This document shows positions 40,619-55,000 of a stretch of DNA of 64,000 bases, piece by piece. Origin of the DNA: Pseudoips prasinana (taxonomy: Eukaryota > Arthropoda > Insecta > Lepidoptera > Nolidae); NCBI GenBank assembly GCA_951640165.1, contig OX621250.1, positions 11,557,501 through 11,621,500 on the forward strand. Reading direction: 5' to 3'. The stretch's first letter is position 1. Every line of letters begins with the position of its first letter. A program made the position numbers and the translations under genes. The notes beneath the pieces were generated by a model. The model saw only the letters and a list, made by a program, of their open reading frames with translations, was not told where the DNA came from and made no database searches.

Positions 40619-43600
40619 CTGAGAAAGATAATAAACAAATTTCATACAAAATTATACGGTAAAATAAAATAATATGAAGAAAGAAAAAGCATGCTAGACC
40701 TTCGAGATGGCCAAACAATTAAAAAAATAATAGCTTACACAATTTGGGCTGGAATAAGATATCTATTTCATCGCAAAATATGTTAATTTAGTCAATGATG
40801 ATTAAATTACCACATTGTGTAGAAGTTTATCTGTAACATTTTCTTGAAATATAATAGTAATTTTACCTTACTAATACTCAATGCTCGTTGTTGCTCTATC
40901 TCAGGTGGCACCGGCTGCGGCGGCAGTATTGGCTCCACAACTTTACTCTTCTCATATGTTGGTCCATCACATATAGTTATATTTACCTTCCGCGTATCCA
41001 CATGGTTATCTATAATATCAGGCACGCTTCCTTTTTGCTCTTTGATTGGAGTTTCTTTACTTATTTCTATTTCTTCAGTCGATTTTTCATTGTCTATTTT
41101 ATCAATATTAGTTTCAGACTTTTGGTCATCAATTTTAGTGTCAGTACTTTCTTCAACTTCTTTGGAATTTGGAATATTTTCAGTATGGACCTCAACGCTT
41201 ATAGATCCTTGGCTGTTAGTTTTGAAATCTGCAAATGTGAAAGGTTTTGGTTTTTCAGTATCATCTTCTGATGTGACATCACATTCTTTGTTACTTACAA
41301 CAGTTTCATTGATAGCCTCAGTTGGTTCTTGTGCGTAATATTGGTCGTAATGATTCGAAGAATTATCACTTTCTATCGAACTAAAAGACATCCTTTCTTT
41401 ACTATCAGGCTCATCAAAATCTGATACATTTATTAAATGTTTCACATAACTGTGGCATAGTAATTCCCATGTATTTTTCAGATCGAATATTTTAGTCACG
41501 AATCGATCATATTCCAGAGTTAGATTCAAAGTTGTTGTATAATTGTGTAGTATTATTGAAATATCTGTCGGTCTTAGTTTGAATGCATGAATGCCGTTGT
41601 AAAATATTTCAGTCAAAGCTATAATTTTGATAAGCCAAGATGATGTGGTTTGTTTATAAAGATTTGCAGCATGGTCCAAATTGGATACTTTTTGCACTAG
41701 GAACTTCAATCCTGGCCTTGAATCAAACTGCATCGCTCTTGAAAAGGAAAGTTCCAAGGCTCTTAGCAATAAATCGGTATTCTCACTATTAAGAAAGAAT
41801 TTGTAGTTGCAAATATTAGATCCCGTTTTTAAACTTTCCAATAAAATACTATTGATGCCTTGAAAGACGTCTGATGAAGCTTGTATAAGTACAGTAGCTA
41901 TTATTTGTATTAGTATTTGGTGGGCTAGTAGCCCAACCACTAATCCTCTATGAGGAATTCTTACAGTATAAAGTTCAGGATTTAGAGAGTTAACCGACTC
42001 TTGTAGATATATCAAGAATATGTAGCTTCTATCATCTATCAACATTAAATTTTGCGACGAATTTTTTGGCGTTATTTTAACATGACCGTCGCCTTTCAAT
42101 TGCTCGTTTAGGAATACCTGTTGTGCCATTGCGTGCAGTCTTACATTGTCATTGACAGTACAGTCTCTTCTTGCGGCTACTTTGACAATAGCCAAATCTC
42201 CATAAAAACTGTTGGAATTTTCTTTGAAAGCGTACGTAAGTTGTTTCAAAGGCGTTAAACTCACGTTACAAGCTCGATGTAAACTAGTACAGACAATTTG
42301 CCATTGGTTATCAGTCAAAAGATGTCCTGAAGTAAGGATAATGTGTCGTATGCATGATGCTCCTAATCTAGCAATGGGTTCTTGTGGTTGTGCGATACAT
42401 TCAACAAGAATAAGCATTACTTGTTTCAGAGCAAATGTTGCTTCAGGGCTCTCGATTGGTTCAATTTCTTCTAACTCATTTTTATCATTAACGGTTGATC
42501 TTTCAACATTAATTGCTTGTAAATGATGTAGGTACACAACAATTGTATCAGTCGTCATTCCGCAGCATTGTTTAAAGTTTGGCATTACGCTGTCCCAATG
42601 AGTATTTACGTATGAAATTTGACGAAGCCAATTTTGTACAGTTGGTAATAAAAGATGATTTATACAGTGTAAACCAAAATGAGTACCAGGTACTTCTACT
42701 GTATTTCTTAAAAGTTTGAATAATGTCTCCATTGCAGCTGGTTGGTTCTTCTTTGAACAAACAACGGTAGCTGATATTAGACCTTCAATTAAAACGTACC
42801 ATACTTTGAGTATGTTACTAGGCTTATCGAGTTTCAATAGGCAGTTATTAGTAGTATTAGAAGGAGGAAGACTTGTAGATAATTTTCTATATGATATGAG
42901 ATCTTCTTCGTAATGTTCGTTGCTTATGAATTTAGTGATATCTAAAGATGCGCTTGGTATAATAGGATCAACTACACATAGTGGCATATCTCCTTTGATT
43001 CTATTGCCAGTATTAAAGATTGGACACTTTGGCATGTTATACATCATTGTTAGAATATCAGCACAACTTTCTAGGTGGTACAGTGCTTCTCTGCACATAT
43101 CTACTATGACCTTCTCAGATTTTTCTTCGCTGAGGGGTATGAATTTGCTATTTTTGGAGAATTTGAGGCTAAGACTAGGTTTTGGTTGAGTTGGTGTAGT
43201 GGCTTTCTTTGGCTTTACTTCAGTCGCTTGGACTTCTTCGTAGTGAAGCCCTTTGATATGGCTTAATAAACATAGTGTACAGTCTAACGCAGCGTTTGCG
43301 AAGACGAGTGTATTATCAGTACTAAGAAATACTTTGAATATTTCCAATATGGCAGAGTATTGATTAGAATTGTTGGCAGCACGTAATGTATTGAAAAGTG
43401 GTCTCCATCCCGATCTTATTTCCATTCTGTTTGTTTCCACGAATTCACAGATACAGGATATGATTTGCTCCTGAAATACAAAATATTAAAGGGTTAAATG
43501 ACATATTTCTTATTATATGTAACCTTCGTTTTTTTATTTAATTTTATAAACGAGGTTATCGCTTTGACTTGGTCTGGTAATTTTTTTTATCGATAGGGAA

Positions 43601-46600
43601 TGCTTCTGAAACTGATTTAAGCTTGTTTAACTCGGTTTTTATATAAAAAAATTTAAAAGGCATATATATTTTTTTTTGTAATTATTTTAAATATATAACT
43701 TTCATCTTCATTATCATCTTATTGAAATGTAAATACTGACAAGATGAACTTGTTATGTGATAAGTTCATGATTTTTCTGAAAGGAAAAGTTCAATAGTTT
43801 TATTCCAAAAATGTATAACGACGGTTCACGATACTTCTTGTTGTTGTACATAATCATCACATTATGGGTTTTCATTTCTGCGAGTGCGGCGTGTCACCCC
43901 AAAGTATGGCTCATTTATCTGATTGTCCTTCTTGTCCAGTCTCTTGTTCCCTTCAGGACTTGTATGACGCTTCAGCCGGGGCAATCAGCGTTGCTCAATT
44001 TTGGCAAGATAAAATCTAATTCTTACCATCGACACGATAAGAAGAAGATGGGTTTACAAGAGTTTAAGAGGGAACTCACTGAAGAGGAATTACGAGAAAA
44101 AAAAATGCGTCGTAAATACCTGTATATCATCATCACACAACTCCAAACACAGCAGATTTTCAAACGGCTTCAGCAATGCCTCATTGAAGTGGAAGTGTGG
44201 CAACTCTACTTGTTGGTTCAGTAGTGCTGTTGCACAGTCGTGAAGGCATTGTATCGCTAGACTTGCGATTTGAATGTCCTTGTGGCAGGCAGCCTGCAAG
44301 AAATAAATCAATGATTTTTATATGTTTAGCCTTACACGGTTGAAAATGTTTTCTGGGGATAAAGTGGGGATGTTCTGTGCTTTTAACGTAATATAACTGT
44401 TAATATGGAGCTTCTATTGTGACGAATATTCTACAAATTACGGCATATGTTAGTATATCGCGTTCTTTATCTAACATAATAAATGGTTATAAACGTTAAG
44501 GTAATATTTATTTGTTTCTATTAGGCTTTATTAATAGTCTAAATATTGATAAAAAGAATTGAAGAAATTAGTTCACACCACTATTCAATATTTTTTCGGG
44601 ATAGTTATCATTCTCCTTTTCCAATATTTTAGGACTCAGTGATAATTGAAAGAAATAGCACACGTTCAATTTAATTCTATCCTGAAAGATTATATTTGAA
44701 TTTGGTTTACAGCATATTTAGTTTTATAGGCCTCATTAGTAGCAGTAGGGTGTTCAATCGTAGATACTGAGGCCCCGGGTTCAAATCCCGAGTTGGACCC
44801 AAAGGTGATTTTGGGATATTTCTGTTAAGAAAATTTCTCAGTATCAGCCCGAAGTCTGGGAGTTAGCAGCATTACACCCCCGTTCGGCACGTAAAGTCGG
44901 TCCTGTACCTGACCTCTTTCCGGTCACTAGTCGTCCCATCGGATCATATGTGAGTGTGATGGAAGAATAACGGCCCCTGTATTTGTACAGACACTTGTGC
45001 ACTATAATATGTCCCGCGCAGATGGCTAGTCTCCATTGAGACTGGCCGCCGTGGCTCAAATTCGGCTAGGAGGACGTTTTTAGGGCTCCGTAGCCAAATG
45101 GCAAAAAATGGAACCCTTATAGATTCGTCATGTCTGTCTGTCCGTCTGTCTGTTCGCTGTCTCTCTGTGTGTCTGTCTGTTTGTCCGTATGTCACAGCCA
45201 CTTTTTTCCGAAACTATAAGAGCTGCACTGCTGAAACTTGGTAAGTAGGTGTAATCTGTGAACCGCACTAAGATTTTAACACAAAAATAGAAAAAAAAAA
45301 TTTTTTTTTCGTCGTACCCATACATGTGTCTATGTATAGGTCTTTAAAAATCATATTAGGGTTCCTAATATCATTTTTGTCTAAACTGAATAGCTTGCGT
45401 GAGAGACACTTCCAAAGTGGTAAAATGAGTGTCGGGGGGACACTCATTTTACCACTTTGGAAGTGTACCACTCTGTATCATTTTACTTTTTCTGTCATTT
45501 TACCACTCTGTAACTTCTAAAATAAGAGAATGAAAAAACTAAAAAAAATATATGTTGTACATTACCATAGAAACTAACAACGAAAATTGGTTTGAACGAG
45601 ATCTAGCAAGTCGTTTTTTTTAATAAGTTATAAACCGCAATTTGCTTTCATTTAATCAACTGAAATACTTGCTGCTACGGAACCCTTCATGTGCGCGTCC
45701 GACTCGCACTTGGCCGGTTTTTTTATTAAGTATTTATTTAAAAATATACACACACAGAATGATGCAAACGTAAACTCATTAGAGTTTTACCGTGTATCAT
45801 AATAATAGTTGACGAGTCATCAGAGTAGTTCTTAAAAAACATTATAAAATTAATTTCACGAACGCCGTAGAAATATGCTAACACGAAAAATGAAAAGTAA
45901 ACAATATATGTATACATCGAATTGAGAATCCTCCTTATTGAGGATGATTAAACATAAAATAAAAATATACTAATTTGAGAGTAAAACCTAAAAATTATTG
46001 CCCGCAAATAACAAATATAGGCATCCGAGCTGGCCAATAATGGTGGAAGAATGTAATGAAGTATTATTATTATTAGTTTTATAGGATTTTTGGCAATTGA
46101 AACCGTATAAACCTACCTGCATAAAATGTGGTCCCACAACAGTCCAAATAGCCATCCGATGCGCCAACGGTCTTGCAGCCCTCAGACACCGTAACGCCAC
46201 ATCAGCCGCTCTGCACAGAGCCCTCGCTGCACCACCGCCTCTCCCCCCCGGCGCGTTGGTTCCGCGCCGCTTCCACCATGTGTTGTTGTTTGCTACGTCT
46301 TGTTCCCACGACCTGAATAACTGTTCATACTGATTGTTAGTACTGGATATCGCATCAGGAGGAGAGGAGAGAGAGTTTAAGCATTCTATAAAAGTTGTTC
46401 TCAGGGTATTTTTTCTGTTGCACTAAGAACCTACTAAGAATTAATCGCCATTGTCCTTATTGTTTCTTTTTATATGTACCTGTGGAAATTTCTTCCGACC
46501 AGCGAGAGAAAATGAAATTAAGAATAGTGTGTAATTTTTCAATCTACTAAAGTGCAATGTATGGCTAAGACAGTCGTATTCTCACTTCGTGTCCAGGGTT

Positions 46601-48622
46601 TGATTCCCTTGATAGTTGTTCTCAGTCTGGGTATATTTTATGTCCGTCAATTATGTTTGTAAAGCAAGCACAGGGATACATTTCCCTTTAGCGGGCGTTG
46701 TTAAAAATACTGCTTATCTTTAATTTGGTTAGTTTAATTAACAGGTTGAGCTCTTTAAATTTCATCCAGTTTATATTACACCTTATATAAAGGATTTTAG
46801 ATCATTATTGTTTCACGTCCAAATTGGTTTTTTGGCTTTATATTATGATAAACTTCAATAAAAAACTGGTAAAGTGCGAGATACTTACTTTTCGCATGGG
46901 CAGTGGTTACCCTAGTGTCAAGAGTTGTTCAAGCCGCCCAGTAGGCCTCTGACATGGCTTAACGACTGTTGCCTAATGGTTACAACCGGGACCGACAGCT
47001 GAACGTGCTCATAAATTAAACCACTTTGGCGGTCTTAGATAGTATGGACTGACCGCGAGCCCAGTTTCTTAACCACGCCAATCACTTACGGCAAAAAAAC
47101 ACTTTTTTTGCTGTATGGGAGCCCAAATATTTGTTTTATTTTAATTTAATAAAATTGTATATATATATATATAAATTAATATCCTGTGAATATTTTATAC
47201 TCTACACATGTTGCCGTCATCAATATCGAGCAGAAACGATCAAAAATATCTATCTTATTCTGTTTTTTAGTATTTGTTGTTATAGCGGCAACAGAAATAC
47301 ATCACCTGTGAAAATGTTGACTGTGTAACTATCACGGTTCATGAGATACAGCCTGGTGACGGACGTACCTACAGACAAACAGAATAGGGTCTCGTTTTAC
47401 CCTTTGGATATGGAACCCTAAAAATAAGTAAACAGGCAACAGAAGAGAACTAAGTTTGTTTTCGTTAGCAGACTTGCGGTTTATTTTGTTATATTTAATT
47501 TATTTTTCGTTTACCCTGATCATGTATCGATTCTAAACAAATCATTTAAAAGATGGTTACCTAAATTCAGTATAGGGAATACTCTTACTTACATATATAG
47601 TTAAAGATCTAAGTAAACATTTCGTTAACTTTATTTGTTTAACCAAATGTATGTACCTATATAGTAAAAACCATTACGTAAATGATTCCAATGAAAACGC
47701 CGCGGAAATCCCTGTTTAGGTAACTCTATCATATTTTTATGTAGATATCAATGACAGGAATCATGACAAGTTCCCACGTCATGGTAGCGTGTTCAACTGC
47801 AGATAACAAGAGTACCGGCTTCAAATCCCTGGTCGGATCAAAACAAATGTTATTAGGGTTTTTCGGCCAAGCAAACCAGGAGCAGCCCTGAGTCTCGCAG
47901 TTGGCGGTGTTATACGGTTATGCCCCGAGCATCACGTAAAACGCGTTGGTCCTGCGCCTGAACTCTCTCCAATCGTAATGGATTGCTGTCCCTGTTTTCT
48001 TTTTTTATAAAATAGGATGGCAAACGAGCTAGTGGGTCACCTGATGGTAAGTGATCACCGCCGCCCATGGATATTCGCAACACCAGAGGAGCCGCAAGTG
48101 CGTTGCCGGCCTTTACGAAAAGAATAGGCTCGCTTCTTGAAGGTTGCCATGTCATACCGGATCGGAAATACCTCCGCAGCTAATTGATTCCACAGTGCGA
48201 GGCAAAATTTTTCTTGTGAAACGCACGGTGGTAGATGGAATTTGAGTATAATATAACCGTCAAAAACGCGTATTCAACTAAAAATAGCGCTTTATGTTTT
48301 GCATTTGCGACTCATCGGATTATTATAAAATCATCTCATTAAACTAGCTAATTGGTAAAATATATTGAAATATACCCCATCTGTTTAGCAGCAATAATGT
48401 CACTTACTTAAACACACAAGCTTCAAACATATAACACCCCTCTATTTGTGTAAGGTTAATAAACTTCATTCTTATTTCTATAATCATATTCTTTATTGCA
48501 CACAGAAACATACATTAAAGTTAAATTTTGCAATAAAAAGTCATGTACATAGGCGAGCTAAATTCATTAATGGATTTTCTTCCAGTAAACCACAAGGAGA
48601 GTGAATTTTTTTATATAATGGG

Positions 48623-48684
<62 letters not shown>

Positions 48685-48981
48685 TTCGTTGGTTTAGCGG
48701 TAGCGTGTTCAACCGCAGAAAATGTCATGAGTTCAAATCCCGTAAAAATAAATTTCTCAGTATCAGCCTGAAGTCAGGAAGTTGGCGGTATTACACCCCC
48801 GTGCTTCGGAGAGCACGTTAAGCCGTAGGTCCTGTAACTGACCTCTTTCCGGTTGTGTCGCTATTCGCCCCATCGGATCATGAGAGTGATGGAATAGAAA
48901 GTGCGCCTGTGTTTGCGCACACACTTGTGCACTATAATATGTCCTGCGCAAAGGAAGACATCATCATCAGTAGTTTATTCT

Positions 48982-49012
<31 letters not shown>

Positions 49013-52000
49013 TATTTATTTATTTCACTCCTTAACACCTATCATTACAGGTCTTGACCTAATGCGATAGTGTTGGTATTAAAATTATAAAAAACTTATT
49101 GAATTATTTTATTTTTTAACTAATTATTCATGCTACTAACTACCTTTAATAGGAATAATCCTTACAAATTCACTCAAATTACATGAGAATATATCCACTT
49201 TTTCGTGTACTTCATTAGTTAACCTAATTGCTCGGATGAGTGAGGTTTTTTCCAGTAGATTGGTCCTAGCCACCGGTACGGCAAGCAGCTGTGGACGCCG
49301 CCTTTTCCACACGTAATGGTCCGGCACCTGTAGTATAAGGTGACGAAGAACCCCTGGATTGTGTGCCTCACCACGCAATAGCTTTACCACATACGCGGCC
49401 AGAGCAAAGTTCCGCCTCACCCTAAGTTCATTGTACCCGACCATACCAAGTACAAATAGTGTAGGGCACATTAGCGGATAAAACGGATATACACCATACA
49501 ACTTGCAGTACAGATGCCTTACAAATTTATTCTGGATGCGCTCCAACATGTCACTGTACTTCGCTTCATATGGTCCCCATATAAGTGAATTGTGCTCCAA
49601 CTGACTCCTCACTAGCGCATCGTACAAAACCTTAACCGTGGTTATATTTGTAAATCCTTGAGTCTGCCTCAGCACAAAACCTAGATTTCTGTATGCCCTC
49701 TTGCAAATCGTGCTAATATGCTCACGGAAATTTAGGTCTGGAGTGAGAAGTACCCCTAGATCACGCACCTGTGAGACACGTTGCATCGGTACTGCTTCAA
49801 TCTTGTACTCATGGCATATAGGAGTCCGCGCGCGCGTGAATGTCATCACCGAGCATTTGGAGACATTGAAGTGCAGTTTATTGTCATGACTCCAATTGAA
49901 TACTTCGTTTATATCATCTTGCAATCTTTCACAATCAGATATATTCCTTACCTCGAGCAGCAACTTAAAGTCATCTGCAAACGTTAAACATGAAGCATGT
50001 CTGATGACCTTTGGTAAGTCGTTTATCATAATAATAAATTCGAGAGGCCCTAGGTTGCTGCCCTGGCTCACACCAGATCTGGTGTAGTAGGGTTCCGATT
50101 CATGACCATTAAAGTCAACATATTGCCTTCGATTTTCTAAGTAGTTAGCGAAGAACTGCAACAAGTGTGGTGTACATCCAATTTCCGCCAGCTTTCTCAA
50201 TAAGACGTCATTGTCGACGGTGTCAAATGCTTTCCGATAGTCAAAGTATGCCGCATCCAACTGGACACCTGCATCAACTGCTGGTATCACTTGCGTCATA
50301 AAATTGAGAAAATTGGTGGCCGTACTGCGTCCTGGTCGTAAACCGTGTTGTGCATCCGACAACTGCGCACTAATCTGTCCATGCACACAGCGCTGGATAG
50401 CGGACTCGAATACTTTAGCCGGCGTAGATAGCACAGCCACCGGTCTATAGCCACTGACATCTGTCTTTGACTTATCCTTTAGAACCGGAATGACTCGCGT
50501 GATCTTCCACCTAGCCGGGAACGTTGCTTGTTTTAAACAGATGTTAAAAATATGAAGTAGCGGTTCCGTTCCGTTATATATATATATATATATATATATA
50601 TAACGGAACGGAACGGAATATATATATATATATATAGACTCGATGACATATACTATATGATCGATGATATATGTACATAAATTAAAGATATAAGTAGTGA
50701 TTCTTAGTTCTGCTCTTAAAAATACTCATTCGTTCTCGGAAATATTTTTTTACAGGGAATCGTTGCTAATCATATTATTCGAACAAAATGTTAAGTTTTT
50801 TGTTGTAGGTGTAGCCATGTGACCCTTTCGATATGATACTGAAAAGTTGATATTTTATTCCTACGTCAAATAGGGGAAGTGGGGCTTATTCATACAGAGT
50901 TTACGTATGAATGATAGATTTAACAATCATATGTCATAGTCACAATATACTGCTAACAGTCATTGCACTAACATAAATATTTGGTAAACGTTCGTAAAAC
51001 GTGATGATTTGAGTACTCACAGTATGGATTAATAATATAAAATAATTAATATCTTGGGACAACTAACAAACTGTCATCTGATCTCAAAATAGACAGAGTC
51101 TGCACTACCAGAAAACTGATAAAAATACTTATTTTATTTCTAAATACATTCATATTAGCGATATTTTTATTATAATAATAAATACAAATTGATCAGCTTC
51201 CTCTTTTGCCTTGCTATTATATAAAAATAGATAAATTACGCCCAAACACATAATATGAAATATTTATGCTCATCACACAAAGACTGGTTCTGGGTGGGGA
51301 TCAATAACAGAACCTCTGGTTTAGCAGTCAGGGTTACTAACCACTAAACATTGGGGAAATTTGACAGATTCGGGTAGCTTGATGTGCTGGCGTCTGTACA
51401 TTATTCCGAAAAAAAAAACCGGTATATCATAGGTGTGAGCTGACAAAAAGATAATAAACGAATAGACAGAGTATAATTGCGTACACTTAATAAATATATG
51501 ACCTACTATTCTGATTTTTATGTATCTGTACTGCTTTAACGCGCAGCCTGTATGAATCGGACAGTTAATCGGACTCACTTCCCCTAAGGAGTAGGTAAGT
51601 AGTAACTATTATAAATAGCGCGATTATGTCTAGGCACTTTTGATTTACCGCCCTCCGTTGAAGTAATAGTATACTATATTATTTGAAATAATCCAGTGTT
51701 CTACAAGAAACCATTATTAAAATGAAGTTTCTTATCGTAATTTTATCGTTCTCAATATTATCATCTTTAGTTTATTCAAAATGCTGCCGTAAAACCAGAT
51801 TATCCTTCCGATTAAATGATGGGGATAAGTTTCTTTCGAAATCTTGCTACGATTTTGGCGCCAATATACCGGCTCCCGACGCAGATGGTGCCGGACTAGG
51901 CACCATAGGCAGCATATTAAGTCGGCAATGCGAGATACTAGTGTGCGGAGACGGAAGGAAGGTGAGAAAAGGATTTTATTGCGGCATCGGATCTTGCAAC

Positions 52001-55000
52001 GCGTTTGGCTGCAACTGCGATGGGGGCTGTATCCCGGGGGATCCAGCAACGGAATTCCAGCGCATTCACGGTGATAATGTTAAATATGTTGGTTAGTTTA
52101 GGTCATATGTAATAAGGGCCACGACACATTGATCAATGGCGATCAACGGTTTGCCCATATAAAACTATGTGACAAATGCGTCCGACGCGTTGTCCAATAC
52201 TTATATATGTGTCTTCTTTATATGGGCAAACTGTAGCTCGCCGTCAATGAGTATGTCATGACTCTATAATAACAACGATAAACTCTTTCTCAAGTTAAAC
52301 ATAGTTTTCTTTTTGGCTTCTTTATAAACTGTGACAATTTCTTTTATTTTTTTAAATCTTTAATGTGAAATGACAATAATGGTACAATCATTTATAATGT
52401 TTTCGGGGTGATCCGAAACACAAGACTTTCCTAATTTGCATTCTCCTACAAAGTTTATGATGTTTTTAAGTATACTTTGTGATGAGAGAAATAAATGTAA
52501 TTTATTATAGTTATACAAACCGATGTATGAAATGCTATAAGAGCTTTTTATGCCGGTGAGTTCATTAAAGATCATATATGTATGAAATGATGTATCTAAT
52601 GCCCGGTTCCTACATTCCAAAAACGAATCGTTTCTACTACGAATAGTTACAATTTCTACCAGGCGTAACGCAAAACCGTTCCTAAAAAATACTAGTCGTT
52701 ATCCAAATAACGAACGTCTGGTTACTAACGGATGGGAGGACGTTAGTAAGCTTATTGTATGCAGATGCGTTCGAAAGTGTTCCTATAAATATTTTCTACT
52801 GTCACGGAACTGTCAAAATAACGAGGCGTTACTGCTTTGATTACTAGTCGAATTCGGTCGGTTTACCAGTCGTTTGTATTTTATTTTGGTAGTTAACATA
52901 GTGTTTGAGGAGATTTCCGTGATGTCTAGCTCTGAAACTGATAGAGAATTTATGGCTTTGTTTTCCGACGGTGAATGATCAAGAAGTAGGAAGAAGAGTT
53001 TATAAAGAAAGGGTTGATTATATTTCCGTGCATGATTGCCAAGAATTCCAGTTGAGATTTCGGCTCGATAAACCAGCTGTGGAACAACTATTCCATGAAA
53101 TGTATCCATAATTGAGAGTGAAAGGAAGACGATTTGTACATAATAATATCTTCTAAGATTTCATAACTACAAACCTTAGATCAAATACTCAATTTAAAAA
53201 CTTATTTAGAAATCATGGAATACTCCTGGACAGATGTCAGACGCCAGACGCATGCGCTATGCGCTTTCCTGTTACGCGTTTTGTTCACACCATGCACGCG
53301 TAACATCAAATTTTCAATATTAATGATTTATAAATATATTTTAAACCTAAAACACAAATTAAATTATTACTGTAACTATACGGTAATTTGTACTATTACT
53401 CACATAATATTGTGACACAATCCGATAGTGGTGGTGATATCATGGTCAAGAAAGGTCAAGAAGTTTGAGGCCGATGCGTCTGCCGCCCCTATGCTCAATT
53501 ATTGCAAAGTGACAGTTAAATAATTATTTTTTGACAACTGTCAAATAAATACTGGCTGTATTGATATTATTTTGTCATCTCAACTATTCTCAACCAGTTG
53601 TTAACTATTTTTTACTTTACACTCTGAGAGTAACACCACTTTGGGGCATACTTGGGCCACATTTTATGGCAATTAATTACTTTTAAAAAAGATCATTGTT
53701 TTTATATATCTTGCAGTCGTCGTCGTGTGAAATTATTTGGTTAAGTAAACCTCTCTACTTATAGCGCGATTCAAAGTTCTTTATTTTTTATATGTATAAT
53801 ACCTATGTAACTACTTAACTAAAATGTATATATCAATATGAGACTATTTATGTGAACAAAGAACTGGCTCATTTTCAATAGTATCTGATCTACTTATTGT
53901 ATATTGAGGTATTGGTCAGTTCTTAACAATTGTATTATTGTATGTTAGAAGCAATGTTTAAAACAAAAAAAATAAGTTAACGTTCCACTGTGCATATTAT
54001 ATATGTATATTGGTTGCTTTAACATAACTGTTGTATGTTTTTATTATTTTGAATTATTTGACGAAATAAAGTATATTTATGTTATTATTCCACAGTATTT
54101 TATTTATTTTTCACATATTTATAAATATATTAAATAATATACAACACGTACCTTAATTAACGCACATCCTGAAAATAGTTTGTTCAGAATCGTTTACTGA
54201 ATCGATTTACATAATTTTTAATATAGGTATTTTTTTATTCCAAAATAATTAAAACTACGAAATTATAGTCATATTAACCCTGTACAGTAAAAACATATTG
54301 AAATGGACCGTAAGTCAAAGTAATAAGACTTTTAAAATCGCTGTTTTATTTTTATTCATACAAATTCCATCATTTAATACAAAATGAAGAAAAATAAACT
54401 TTATTCCAAGAAACTAATTTAGTAAATAACACTGCATATACATGTTAAATAAAAAATTCAGTGTATGTATTACGATTAGAACATAATATTCTAATTGGGG
54501 TGTTTGAGGGTGTGCGTTAATTACGTTACATGTTGTATATAAATAAATACATAAAAAAGAGCTACTCCTGCCGGGACAGAGTGGGGAACCACATCACGAG
54601 GCGTACCGTTTCCATAAGTGCCTCCTTCTGTGTCCGACCCCTGGTCCAGTGATCCAGCAATATCATTTTTTCGTCCTTGTTTTTTCACAGAATATATTTA
54701 TTTATTTTATGTCTTATGCTTATGATTAACGCGCGTAAAGAAGTTTTAATCCAAAAAATATACATTTATAATGTTTGGGAAGGGAATAAGCAACGCCTGA
54801 GTGATGCCCCCAAATTGCTCACGTCCATAGGTTACATATACAGTATGTTAGTTTAAACGAGGGACGTATTCAAACCCACAGTAGTGTATGCTTACATGAT
54901 ACTAATAAAAATATGAACAAAAAAAAACACTGATACAAACAGAACCATACCAAAAATTTCGCAAAAGTCTCACAACGTGTATACACCCTTGCGCTAACGT

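Noticed and set aside
43811..44224. 137-codon plus-strand gene as read in one frame
   Set aside because: Its right half is antisense to ARFGEF3 exon 11 and the left half changes frame; only a possible remnant remains, listed as a low-certainty finding.
45128..45201. Arg/Thr/Asp-repeat coding frames near 45150
   Set aside because: They are translations of a GTCT-rich low-complexity block within a dispersed repeat.
48627..48681. CRISPR-like or telomeric array
   Set aside because: It is a simple AT dinucleotide run; no spaced direct repeats or TTAGG units are present anywhere in the window.
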